This document shows, one piece after another, positions 47,818 to 59,300 of a stretch of DNA of 64,000 nt. The translations under genes were made by a program, and so were the position numbers. The first letter of the stretch is position 1. Each line of letters begins with the position of its first letter. Source of the stretch: Muricea muricata (Eukaryota > Cnidaria > Anthozoa > Malacalcyonacea > Plexauridae). Below the pieces are notes generated by a model that saw only the letters and a list, made by a program, of their open reading frames with translations, was not told the origin of the DNA and made no database searches. The stretch lies in the NCBI GenBank assembly GCA_963855995.1, contig OY979724.1:566858-630857 (forward strand). Reading direction: 5' to 3'.

Positions 47818-48242
47818 TTAACTGGCTAGAAATGATGTTTTTAATAAAAGAAGACATATTCTATCATTTTTGCAAAGTTTCAAGAGATTTCAAGTCAATA
47901 TGCCAAGTTACCATATTTCAGCCCCAAATACCAAATTACCAAATCAGGCATTGGATCAGGAGACCATAGGTAAAATTTTGAAAATTTGCAAAAATGAGTT
48001 TGACTGGCTAGAAATGAGTTTTTTCATAAAGGAAGACATATTGCATCGTTTTTGCAAAGTTTCAAGTGATTTCAAGTCATGCCAAGTTAACATATTTCAA
48101 CCCCAAATACCAAATTACCAAATCATGCATTGGATCAGAAGACCATAGGTGAAATTTTGAAATAACTGGCTAGAAATGAGTTTTTTCATAAAAGAAGGCA
48201 TTCTTGATCATTTGTGCAAAGTTTCAAGTAATTTCAGTGATT
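47818..48242 (+). repeat. ~180 bp satellite, first block
   Basis: About 2.4 head-to-tail units marked by GTTTAACTGGCTAGAAATGA, TTTGCAAAGTTTCAAG and CCCCAAATACCAAATTACC. The same unit resumes at 49433-49800. Confidence 0.85.
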
Positions 48243-48690
48243 GCCACTAAGTTTAAATTGTCTGAGCGGGGTTTTCTCTAGCCTATATTAATTCTTAAAC
48301 ATAGCCAAAACGAAAATAATTCAGACCAAGAGAATTATCGTTCAGCTGCGTTGTCGAATGTGGTTTGAATTATTTACCCATTTTTAATTGAATGAGGCAC
48401 AAATTTTTACAAAAAATGCCATAAAATATTTGGAAAAAATACGTTATACCACTTATATTAGGATTTTTGAGAAGTACCATATGAGATTACATACTAGCGT
48501 AAGTCAGGAATTCTGCTACCTTCGAAGGATTAGCCTTAAAAAAGAGAGCATAGCGATGGTAAAATGGACCAAGTTTTGTTATAAAAGATGGCTTTGGACA
48601 TTTGGCTCTGGGGGGGTTGGACGTTGTTTTCGCCAACATTAACATCCAATTGACTGCCTTCGCCTAATATCGATATCGTGAATATTTTAC
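48243..48690 (-). repeat. Inverted, independent relative of the 3.3 kb array module
   Basis: Read on the minus strand, it contains AAGGCTAATCCTTCGAAGG with GCAGAATTCCTG (as in B halves), then CCTAATATAAGTGGTATA, then CAACGCAGCTGAACGATAAT and ATATAGGCTAGAGAAAA (as in A halves). In the array these parts lie about 2.1 kb apart, here about 175 bp. This copy may therefore preserve the original continuous element. Confidence 0.75.
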
Positions 48691-48965
48691 CCAGGTTATG
48701 TGTATCTTTTGGGAAGTTTAAGAGCAAATATATGCGATTGGAAGACAGAAAAGGTTAACATTGTCGCTGAAATGTGACAAATGTGACTGTACATAAATTG
48801 ATTGTCTGGCTGATTCTAAAACCTCACAATGCGTATTAATAGGTAGGTGAACTAAGGACTGACCGCGAGTTATAAGCGTGAAATATTCTTGCGCAAAAGC
48901 AAGAGGAAAATACAACCTAGCCTAACTTTCCGTAAACAATCACCAACTATATTTAAAGCTGATAT

Positions 48966-49313
48966 TCACGCCGAGGGCGTAAGAGGAGTACTGCCATTCT
49001 GAACTTTATGAAGTGATGTTCCAATCGAATCAGTCTTAATGTCTTTTTTAATATGAGATTTTATTTTCTCATCTTTCTTTCCATCTATATCAGTCTTTTC
49101 TGCTGTTTTTTTTTCAAGCTCTAAGTTCTTCTGCATTCTTACTGCAAGTTCTTGATGCAGATCTGAGGACACAAAATGTACTTTAACATTCTTTTAGGAA
49201 TATCAGAATTCATACAATGTACGCCTTGCTTCATCTTTTCATCTTTAGACTTTTTCAACTAACGTCTCCTTTTCATCTAGTTCATTTTCCAGTATTGCCT
49301 TTCTTTGAATTCC
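48966..49313 (-). CDS. Possible 3' exons of a coiled-coil, Lys-rich protein (uncertain or broken)
   Basis: Two minus-strand exon-like segments. 49313-49251 has acceptor tttttcag and reads RKAILENELDEKETLVEK. 49162-48966 has acceptor cctcag and reads DLHQELAVRMQKNLELEKK, then a Lys/Asp-rich stretch and GSTPLTPSA before TGA. Both are helical and charged like a coiled coil. Phases do not join cleanly: the first ends in phase 0 at GTCTAA while the second needs phase 1. A short exon is missing, or there is a frameshift. No family recognised and no upstream exons found. Confidence 0.3.
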
Positions 49314-49432
49314 CTGAAAAAATGATAAATACCTGTCAAAGTCCAAATTCACCACCAACTCCACAGGAAACATACAAATAAATTTAGACCATGTTGCAAA
49401 TACTAATTCAGTCGCTGTTCAAGGTGTTCTAG

Positions 49433-49800
49433 TGATCTTTTGCAAAGTTCCAAGTGATTTCAAGTCATTGTGCCAAGTTAACATATTTCACCCCCAAATA
49501 CCAAATTACCAAATCAGGCATTGGCAGAGGAGACCATAGGTGAAATTTTAAAAACTTGCAAAAATTAGTTTAACTGGCTAGAAATGACTTTTTTATAAAA
49601 GAAGACATATTCCATCATTTTTGCAAAGTTTCAAGCGATTTCAAGTCAATATGCCAAGTTACCATATTTCACCCCAGATTTCCCCAGATACCAAATCATG
49701 GATTGGCACAGGAGACCATAGGTGAAATTTTGAAAACTTGCAAAAATGAGTTTAACTGGCTAGAAACGATTTTTTTCATAAAAGAAGACATATTCCATCA
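49433..49800 (+). repeat. ~180 bp satellite, second block
   Basis: Two further units of the satellite at 47818-48242, in the same orientation. The last unit is cut off at CATATTCCATCA by the next repeat. Confidence 0.85.
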
Positions 49801-49802
49801 GG

Positions 49803-50100
49803 CTGCTGATTACAAGCCTATGTTCACTTCACCTTTGGCTCAGTGGTTATAGGCTTGTAATCACCTCCCCTTTGGCAACTAATCGTTGAATAGCCTTCGA
49901 CGGCAGATTCCAAATAGAGTTCAAAGTCGGAAGTAAACACCTTTTGTAAACACTTGGAAATTTATGCTAAAACAATTAGTCACCTCAGGCTCGGTGATTA
50001 CAAGCCTATATTGACTTCACCTTCGGCTTAGTAAATATAGGCTTGTACTCGTAAACCTTGCCTTCGGCGACTAATCATTAAATAGCCCTCAACAGGCAGA
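49803..50100. repeat. Dispersed palindromic repeat, copies 2 and 3
   Basis: Two tandem copies of a palindromic module (GATTACAAGCCTATGTTCAC ... TATAGGCTTGTAATCAC; GATTACAAGCCTATATTGAC ... AAATATAGGCTTGTA), with AACTAATCGTTGAATAGCC and AAACACTTGGAAATTTATGC between them. Related to 13110-13270. Confidence 0.7.
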
Positions 50101-50582
50101 TTACAAATAGAATTCAAAGGACACTAGTAAAATAAGTGGTGTGTAGCTTTAAACCTAATATAATATAATATAATATATATTGAGTAATCGGGAATATATA
50201 CATATAAATTGCATGACATGATAGATCTGTGCGGTTTGTGATATGCTACAAGTTTTTCTTAATGAGCATGGTATATTGCCCAGGAAGTAGCATAGAGTTA
50301 TTGTCAGCATGTTTTCAAATATTACTTTATTTGATGTAGATCACATTGTTGCTGAAGGTAGAAATTCTGAAGAATGAAAAGACGTGACATTTTATGTAAA
50401 TACAAACCATTATTGACCTTAACTATAGTTTATGTATGAAGGTACTATTTTGAAGATGAATTTGTTGAATGTGTGAATTGCAAGGGATAGTATGTGTTTT
50501 ATTTCTAGTTTGTAGTTAGGGTCATTACTTTTGTTAATTTATGGTGTCTGTGCTTTTATCTACATCACTATCTATTAGAACT

Positions 50583-50815
50583 CCCCCCCCCCCCTTCATT
50601 GACCCCCACTGCTCAGTTACCAGTTGCTCAGTGATCACCCCTGCTTAGCAAACAGTGATCCTCCACCCCCTCCCTACTCAATAGTTCAATAGTCTCTCGT
50701 GCTCAGTTGTTCAGTAATCCTCCCCCCTCCCTCAGTTGATCCATTATCTCCCACCCTGCTCAGTTGCTTCATTATCTCCCCCCCTGCTCAGTTGCTCAGT
50801 GATAAACTGCTTCGA
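50583..50815 (+). repeat. C-rich degenerate minisatellite
   Basis: Repeats of TGCTCAGTTGCTCAGTGAT alternating with poly-C or CTCCC tracts, unit about 35-40 bp, strongly diverged. A short ATATAATATA run at 50156-50180 precedes it. Confidence 0.7.
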
Positions 50816-52889
50816 GTTATGAATTTGAATGAGGACACCTATTAGAGTCAGTGCACTTGAAATATAATTTTTTATTCCATTTTCAAGTATAAGGTATTTT
50901 TACTCTCGTTTGCTTTTGTCCTTATTTCAGAGGGTACAAATTTTGGAAATTTTAAGAATCGCTTAGTTTCCAATGTGCAATTCTTCTTGCAACTTGCAAT
51001 GCAATCTGACTTAGGTTGTTAAGTGAACGGCAGTCGAAAGAAGGTAAAACTTGGTCCTCTGCCAGAATGTTCCATAGCATTTCTTTTGTAATTCAGCTCT
51101 TGAAGACGGGGTTTTTATCAGGTTAACTAACTATAATGCTAAACAAATAGCATTGGCCTGAGTCAGAATTGAATTGCAAGTTTCAAGGAAAATTGCAATA
51201 TGTTACAGCGAAAAACAGCTTCTTAATCTAAAGCTTTATACTAATTTCCATCCTATACTCCTGGTCAAAGATCAATACAGCTGAAGTTATCGCTCACGAA
51301 TATCTCTCTTACAAAGACGTCTCATAAGTATTCAAAACTAATTTAATAATAGCTATGCTTGTTTCATTGCACGCAAATTTTGAAAAGTCCGCCGCGGGGT
51401 GGCTTGTATGCACAAAAGACGATCAAAAGTATCGTGAGAAACTTGTCGCTTTGTTTTGAAATTATTACAGCAAGGAAATTAAGTAGAGCTAAGACATTTT
51501 ACTCAAGCTTGCCGACGGTATTTCTTGATTAAGGGATGACGTTCTGAAAGGAATAACAACCGCTGTATCGAGGTAAGAGCTATTTCCTTTTCATGCGCGG
51601 TTAAGAAAGCTTTCGAACCGTTGAAAAATGGCAGGGAAAATCAGTACGACGCATTTATAACTTGGCTAAACTCAAGGGCGGCAAAACCTGCTTGAATTTT
51701 GAGTGGAAAAGTTGGAAAGAAGAGCAAGAAATTTACAAGGAAATTCTCGCATAACAGCTACTTTCTTTCAGTCACTAATCGAAATTCTTTAACTGAGTTT
51801 CATCAAAATTTGAGCAAGTTGTTGGTTTGTACATATGCTTTATTAGGGGATCAATGTGTTCTTAATGACTTTGTGATGTGTGGACAAACTTCAATACATC
51901 CATACGCCCCGTTGAAATATTCTGCGATTGATAATTGGACATGTTTAATCGTTGATTAGACGAGAATAGCAAAATTTTACATTTAAGTTTTCTAGCATGC
52001 AACTTGAATGAAACGAGAAAAAGGAATTGCGTTAGAGTTGATTAGATAATGCTGAAAGTTTTCAAGTATTTAGACTTGCGTCAAGAGTGCACGGGTTGAA
52101 GTAGACGAATGTTAATAGCACAATATCAGGCGTTGATGTAGCGAAGACTTTCGAAATCTCTGAAGAAAATTTAACTACCTCAAAGTTAATATATAGTCAT
52201 AGAGCTGCATGACCATTGTGCATAAGAGTTGAATTTCTCGTCGACTCGTGTTCTTGTACAACTCAGAACTATCAGGGTAACAGAATTTCAAATATCAGTA
52301 GACGGATAAAAGATACACGACACGACTTTGTGAGGACATAAAAAGAGCACCCATGATTGTTGACCGGAATTCCTGCGCGATTAACTCACGCTAATTGCAA
52401 CTTTTACGGGCAAAGTTACAGTTGTCAAAATTTGATTAATCTCAGTATTAAAGATGCGGGTATGATTTTACATATAATGAGAATAAATTATCTGAGCCAG
52501 TGATTCCCACTTGATGGACACACGACAGGGTATTCTTTGAGATATTATGTGGTTAGTCAAACAGTGGACCCCAGCGTGATCCTCGTATTAGAGATAATAG
52601 TAAATTAAGACAGCTTTTTTTGTCAAGATGTGTTCGCAATTTGAACACATGTTGAGATAAGCGTAGGTACATTTTGGATTACTTCGCCCACCCCTGCAAA
52701 AGAATGTTCTGTTCAAAATGTGGGGTAATCCGGGGTGTATGGGTAGTTTGTAACAATTTTATCACGTTGTATCCCTTAGTAAAACGTCTGAACCAGACAA
52801 CTCTATGTAAAATACTGGAAAGATAGCGCAGCCTCGTGTTTGGATGAAGCCAAGATGGCAAAAATTGACGTTCAATAACTGTAAATAGA
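50816..52889. other. Intergenic stretch, probable promoter side of the scaffold gene
   Basis: No convincing coding exon. CGAG|GTAAGAGC at 51569-51578 is a good splice donor and could end a 5' untranslated exon of the gene at 53399, joining at the acceptor TATTTTTGTAG before 53370. That link is inference. Confidence 0.3.
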
Positions 52890-53047
52890 GAGGTGCAGAT
52901 TTTGCTTCCAATACCTCTAGCGCTACCTTAATCTATCTTTCAGCCAATCAGATGTGTCGTACCTACCAGATTAACCAATCAAATTGTTTAAAAACTGGTA
53001 AAAGGTACAGGTAGTGGTAGAGGAAGTCAAATCCGAACCTCTCCAAT
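52890..53047. mobile_element. MITE, copy 2 (family of 10520-10669)
   Basis: Starts GAGAGGTGCAGATTT and ends AAATCCGAACCTCTC, with inverted termini. The interior is collinear with the copy at 10520-10669 (CAGCCAATCAGATGTG, ACCAGATTAACCAATCAAA). Confidence 0.75.
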
Positions 53048-53398
53048 GTCGTAAACAGTTCTAATGCCATTTTCCGGAGCTTGAACTTTTATATTGAGTT
53101 GGTGTTCCAGTTGCATTACAGTTCACTAAGAGCCGCTTAGCTTAACCCTGGTTTAACGTAAAATTTCTTTCGAAACTTCCAAGCAGTTTGTAACCTTGAT
53201 AATATTTCTTCAGAAATCATGTCGGGATCAATAGTAGTTTTGGTTTCGAAAGTGTTGAAATAAACGGAGGTGTAGGAATACTGAAACGAAAACATTGGGT
53301 TAAACTTTAACCCAGTGCTAACCAGCTTTGAACAACTGGTCCATAGTTCTGTATGTATTATTTTTGTAGACTTGTTGTATGGGCAAGAGTAGGACACG

Positions 53399-56300
53399 AT
53401 GAAGCAATTTCATTTGGAAGTGAAAGAAAATGAAGAGCTTGCACGTGGTAGAAAGGTATTTGATCAAACCATTTATGTTTCCGCCTTGGAGCGAGGAACG
53501 CGCGATCGTTCCCCGAGGCGAGTTGGACCGCTGCCCGATCGTATTGAGTTTAAAATATGCCCACAAAAAAATCATCGCGGGCGCATGAACTACTATCGGG
53601 CTCGTAGTATCCCGGAATTGTGCCGCATCACGCTTACACCCACCGGGGAAACGTCCCAGCAACAAGGCCGCATGGAAGAAGTATACATCACACAATATAC
53701 TCACTCCTTTGACCGTGAGATTGAGAAGCCCCATGTAGTAGCCTGGAAACGAGCTTTCGAAGACAGTGACGTAGCTCACAGAGATAGCAAATTGTGTATA
53801 GTTAATTCCCCGGTGGGGTCAAAAAACGAGGGCTACCCGGAACGTCGGAAATCTGCCCCTCCCGGGTCATTTGTCTTCAATTACGATACTCTGGATGTGC
53901 CTGAGCCCGTACTCCGCAGATCGAAGTCCCTGGGAACAAATATGAACGACCTCGTAGATTTTGATAATATGGATACCCAGGAAGGAGCAAATGCCAGTGG
54001 GAACATTGATCTCGAAATGGGAGAAAGTACCGGTGGAAAGATGCCGGTGAGACCCCTGGCCCACGAGACAATATCTGCTCAGAAACAAGAGCAAGTTGAA
54101 AGTGTGGATTTGAGTTTTTGGGTGGATGATGCTTTCAAAAAATTTGACGATGGAGAAACTTCCAACAACACGACCAATGGCGTCAGAAATGGTCACGTCA
54201 CAGCTGGTGATACTGTGGTCGATAATGTTGCAGCTGATAGCGCAACAACGAGCTACGTCAGAAATGGTGACGTCAGAAGTGGTGACGTCACAACTAGCTA
54301 CGTCAGATATGATGACGTCAGAGGTGGTCACATTACAACCAGCTACGTCAGAAGTGGTGATGTAAGATCTGATGACCTTTCTAATGGATTGAATGTTCCA
54401 TGTGATGAGATCACACACGATTCACGCGAGCACAACAACATGCAAGATCCAACAAAACAAGCCCTTTCCTTGATCAGCACCCTAAGGTCGACGGTAAAGA
54501 AACCAGACAGTCAAATGTTCCTTCGCTCCGTCCATGCAACTCAAACATCCTCGGAATCCACCGGCAAGAATCATGTGCCCCGGAAAAACCAATCAAAAGA
54601 CCCCACACCACAGAAACTCCCTGAGCAGGGTGTTTTATACCGTAGCACAGTCCAACCAAGAACTTCGTCCACCAGAGAGTATCCACAGAAAGTAACACCT
54701 CGGATAATATCCAATCCTCGCAAAGAATGTACATATCAAACAGTCAGACAACACGAAGTTCTTCCCCGGGAACCTGTACTCCCAGAAAAAAAGTCACGTA
54801 AGAAACTACCTGCGGAAATTATGCCTGGGAAAGTTGTAGCACGGGAAGATTTACCCCGGAAGGATACTCAAGTAGAAACTGAGCTAAACAGTGATCCAAT
54901 GAGGAATCACCCAAAGGATAAAGCTCAGGTGAACCATGAATATGGTTTGGTAAAAAAGAAATATATTTCGAAATATGAACCAACAACAACAGTTCCAAAC
55001 CATTCAACATCAAAACCAAATAATTCCTATCCACGATCAGATGAGAAAGAAAAACCTTCCAAACGCAAAGTTGACCAAGATGGAGTCAAAACTAGTCACT
55101 TTTCGCGGCCCAAAAAACAGACAAGCTCTGAGCTTCAGGACACAAGTTACGATTCATATGAAAATGTTCACGTAAAGTCCGTTGCCTCGACGAAAGTTTC
55201 GGATAAAAATCACCCATCTCTTGGCAGCTCTGAATTTAGATTTGAAAGTGCTACAACGAATCAGAAAGAAGACTATTACCAAGAGCCAAAATTGATACTG
55301 AACACCATGGAAGGATCTGAAACACATTACAGCATTCTTCCAAAATATTTTGAAAACCATCAACCAAAGTCTGCAATAAACGTGACTGCTGAGCACATGA
55401 CACCTGATCAAAACGGAGACCATTATCAAGAACCAAAACCAATACTAAACACAGTGGAAAGATCTGAAGCAGATTACAACACTCCTCAACAACATGGTGA
55501 AAACCATCAACCGAGGTCTGCAATGAACATTACTCCTGAGCAAGTAACACCTAAACAAAACGAAAAATATTATCAGGAACCTGATCGTGAAGTTAGGCGA
55601 AATAAGACAGTTAAAACAAACGATTACAATCATCTCACGCGGTCACAATCTACTGAGGGTCCAGCGTCTGAGCAAGTCTCGAAACAGCACTATGAAGAAT
55701 ATCATCAAGAGCCAAACTTCGAAGAAAAGACATTGAGTGGTTACTCCAAGCAAGATGGGAATACAGTGCTTAATATAAACTCTACATCAAGCGTACTTCC
55801 TGGAGAAGAAGGTAGCCAGACCCTAAATGAAGATTATTACCAGAATGTCGATAAAAGAACGAGGGAAATGGTCGTAACGAATTACAGTGTCCATTCTAAG
55901 CAAGATGGTTGTACAGTAAAAGACCATAAAAATACTTCAAATGTGTCGTCTGAGCAAGTTGAAAGAAATGAAGATCACTACCAGATTCCCAATTCTTTAG
56001 TGATGAAGTTGAAACCGTCTGAAACAAGTCCTGGTAGTCATGTTAAACAAGCTAGACACACAACATACCGCACAACTATTGAAGGAACAACCTGCAGTCA
56101 GGAGGAAGATTACTATCAACACACCAACTCTGATGTAAACACATCAAAAACAGTCGAAGTTGATCAGAGTTTTCATCTGAAACAAGAGAGAGATTACAAC
56201 AAGAATGGTAAACCCACACTTGAACAAGGGGAAAACTATTATCAACAACCGAATCCGAGTGCTAGAAAGATGGAAGCACAAAATCAACCTCAAAGATACG

Positions 56301-59300
56301 ATGAAGATGCACGTTATCACTACGACTCACAAATCGCTGGTGGAACGTCAGAATCCCGCACACCAGATGAGCACTATTATCAGCAACCTCGATTCGATCC
56401 AAAAACATTTCCCGCACCAACTATTTTAACAAAGCTACAGACGAACACAAACGTTTACGAGGAACCCAAACATTCGACAACGTCTTTACAAAAATGTCCA
56501 CTGGATCAAAGTGATAGGCAAAGAAACGACAACGATTACAATAAATCACTGCCTGAAGTTCCAACTGAACGGAAAACAAGTGAAACGTATTATGAAACGC
56601 CAAAAGATGCACACCCTTCATCTATGAAATGTCCAATTGACGACACTGACGCCGAAAGAAGTGTAACCGGAGATTATTTTGGGCAGACGGTTGAACATAT
56701 TTACGAACAACCAAATTTTGAAACAGAAAGAGTTTATGAACAATTTGATTATGAAAAGATGAACGCGCCTCAATCAAAGTTGCCTAGCAGTAGTTTTAAG
56801 AAAGTGAGCGACTCTGAAAAGGACGAAATGTATGAGCAACCAGACAAAATGGTTTATGTAAATGTGGAAGATAAGACAGACAGGAAACATCTCGATTCCA
56901 GGATGAGGTGTAAAGTCGTCAAGACAGAACATCTTGAAGATACGCCCGGTGAAGTCTGCCATAAGCCTTCTATGAAGCAAGAAAATACAAAAAGAAGTGG
57001 AGCTCTAGTCCCAGAAACTCTTCACACCATTCAAGCTGATAAGCAGAATAATAACACCAGTTCTACAGTTTCCACAGCGAAAACACCCCATCATAGTGAT
57101 GCTGTCAATCCAAACCACAAACAAACTGATTATCAACAATCTTCCATAACATCTCTGAGGTCCATGAATGATTTAAAGAAAGATTTGAAGAGTGCTGATC
57201 AATCAACTCGTGTCAAATACGGCGGTGAAATTAACACAAAAAAATCAATGGTGTCTTCTACGTCATCGCTACCACCCAACCAATCAGATGACAGGATTTC
57301 CAACAATAGTCCGAACAGTCAAAGTGCGTATTCTGAGGGTGAAGTATTACCCCAAAAACCAGAAGCGGAAGTGAGCAAGGAGAGAACACGGGTAAAACCT
57401 AAGGCAGTTAATGGTGAAAAACCGCAATACGATGAAATCTCTCCCAGTACTTACAGCAAGGATAATAGCGGCAACACAAGTCTTGCCAGATTTTCGTCTT
57501 TCAATAGTGAAGCCTCTTATAAACGAAGATTGACATCCGCCTGGATTGAACAGCAAAGAATAAACTTTAGAAAGAATGTAAGTCGAGAGCCGAGTTTAAG
57601 AAGAACAAAGTCGGTTGAGCTTCATAAAGAACGTGCAGCGTCTGAAGATACTGCCGATTATAAACTGAAACATTCTAAAAGTGAACTAAGTTTTGAACAC
57701 CTTGATGCAATGTACGAACCGTTTGACGACAAGCATTTTGATACGAATCCTAATAAACACCCAGTGAAAGTCGTGCATGCTGCTCCGTCTGAAGTGTTTA
57801 CAAAAGCGAAGTCACTTGAGCGTCGCGTTGAAAAGGCTGAAGAGCCTGAATATTTTTCGCAAGAGAATATTTCATCAAACACGGAAAGCTTGACAAGATC
57901 GCGAGGAGAGAACGCAAAGGATGAAAATCCTGAAAGTAGACGAATATTTGTAGAAGGAATTATATCCAGACAAGATGGTATGGCGACGAACAGTGAGGTC
58001 AATCCATGGAGAGAACCGAATAAAAAATCTAAAGTTCGTCCTAAATCTGCTGATGTCTCTGAGTTTGATAGAAGAACTTTTAATGATCAGACTGAACGGT
58101 TGTGGATCGGGGAGAGGTCCTTGCGTGATGCTGAGTTCAGTCAAAGATCTAAACCTCGCCCGAACTCCACAGACGTGTCAGGATTTGATGTAACCAGGTT
58201 TAGCAATGGAGGAACAAACCTCCCGATGAGAGAAAATAATCGTGGGCTAGAAAACAACAAGAGTAAACCCAGTTCTGTCCAGAGGTCAAGAGTTCGACCA
58301 AAATCTGCGGATGTTACCACATTTGACATAACAAGCTACAACGAAAGACAACAAATCGTGTCGATGGAAGAAAAAGATGAAAGACTTGCAAAAAACCAAA
58401 GCAAAACCGGTTCTGTTCAAAAGTCAAAAGTTCGACCAAAGTCAGCTGATGTTTCCGGATTTGATGTCGCGACTTATAATGGCGATGAACCCACACTGAA
58501 ACATTCAAAGAGCGAAGTCAGTGTGAATCAGTTGAAGGCCATGTACGATCCATACGATCAGAACTCCTGGTTCTCGCCTGACCCTGCCTCGCAACATGTA
58601 AACCAATCAAATACAGTGCAAGTTGAAGCGACCGTACATGACGTAGTTCATCGGAGGACTCGTTCTGAGCCCGAGAGTAGGCCGGACAGTTCAAAAACTG
58701 GCAGGAAAATGGACCAGATTGAACCAAAAACAAGCAAAGGAGAAATAAGAAGTTTAGAAAGTGAGCCAGTCAAAAATATCACGAAGTTAGATAGTTCCTC
58801 GGTATTGTTATTGAACGTTGTTGAAGTCGAACAGAGTGGTCAACCTAAGAACTCAAATTTTATAAGAAATGTTTCTGGGAAATCGAATTCAAATATCGTG
58901 TCCGTTAGAGCAAGTGAGATTGAAAATAAGAAGCATTTGACAATGTCAGAAACCAAAGTAAGAGAATCGACAAGAAATACGAAACAAAACAACAGTGATA
59001 ATGCTACGAAATCTAGTACAGATCAAATAATTCAGAATGAAAAACCTATTGAGAAACATAGAGCTCGTTATATCACAGGTGGTGAGAGAGCTAGCGTGAG
59101 ATATTTGTCGAAATCAACCGATGAACTTACGTCTAATGATAATGAAACAATGAAGGAGATTTTACCCGAACTGCAGGGAGAACAAAAACCATCGAAAGCT
59201 CCGAAAAAAGACGGAAGATTCTTGAATTTCTTTGGAAGACTAAGAAAATCAAAGTCGGAACCAAATTTAGACAAAAATTTCGATATTCTTGATATCGATT

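Noticed and set aside
51699-51959. 86-residue plus-strand frame upstream of the scaffold gene
   Set aside because: Starts at a non-ATG codon and shows no family resemblance; more likely untranslated or intronic sequence.
53137-53397. Minus-strand frame next to the scaffold gene start, with a good acceptor (tttcgtttcag)
   Set aside because: It could be a terminal exon of an unknown gene, but no partner exon, family or poly(A) signal was found, and it overlaps the probable 5' region of the plus-strand gene.
53867-54418. 183-residue minus-strand frame opposite the scaffold gene
   Set aside because: Shadow of the coding minisatellite on the plus strand; its SDV/TTSDV repeats mirror the plus-strand repeats.
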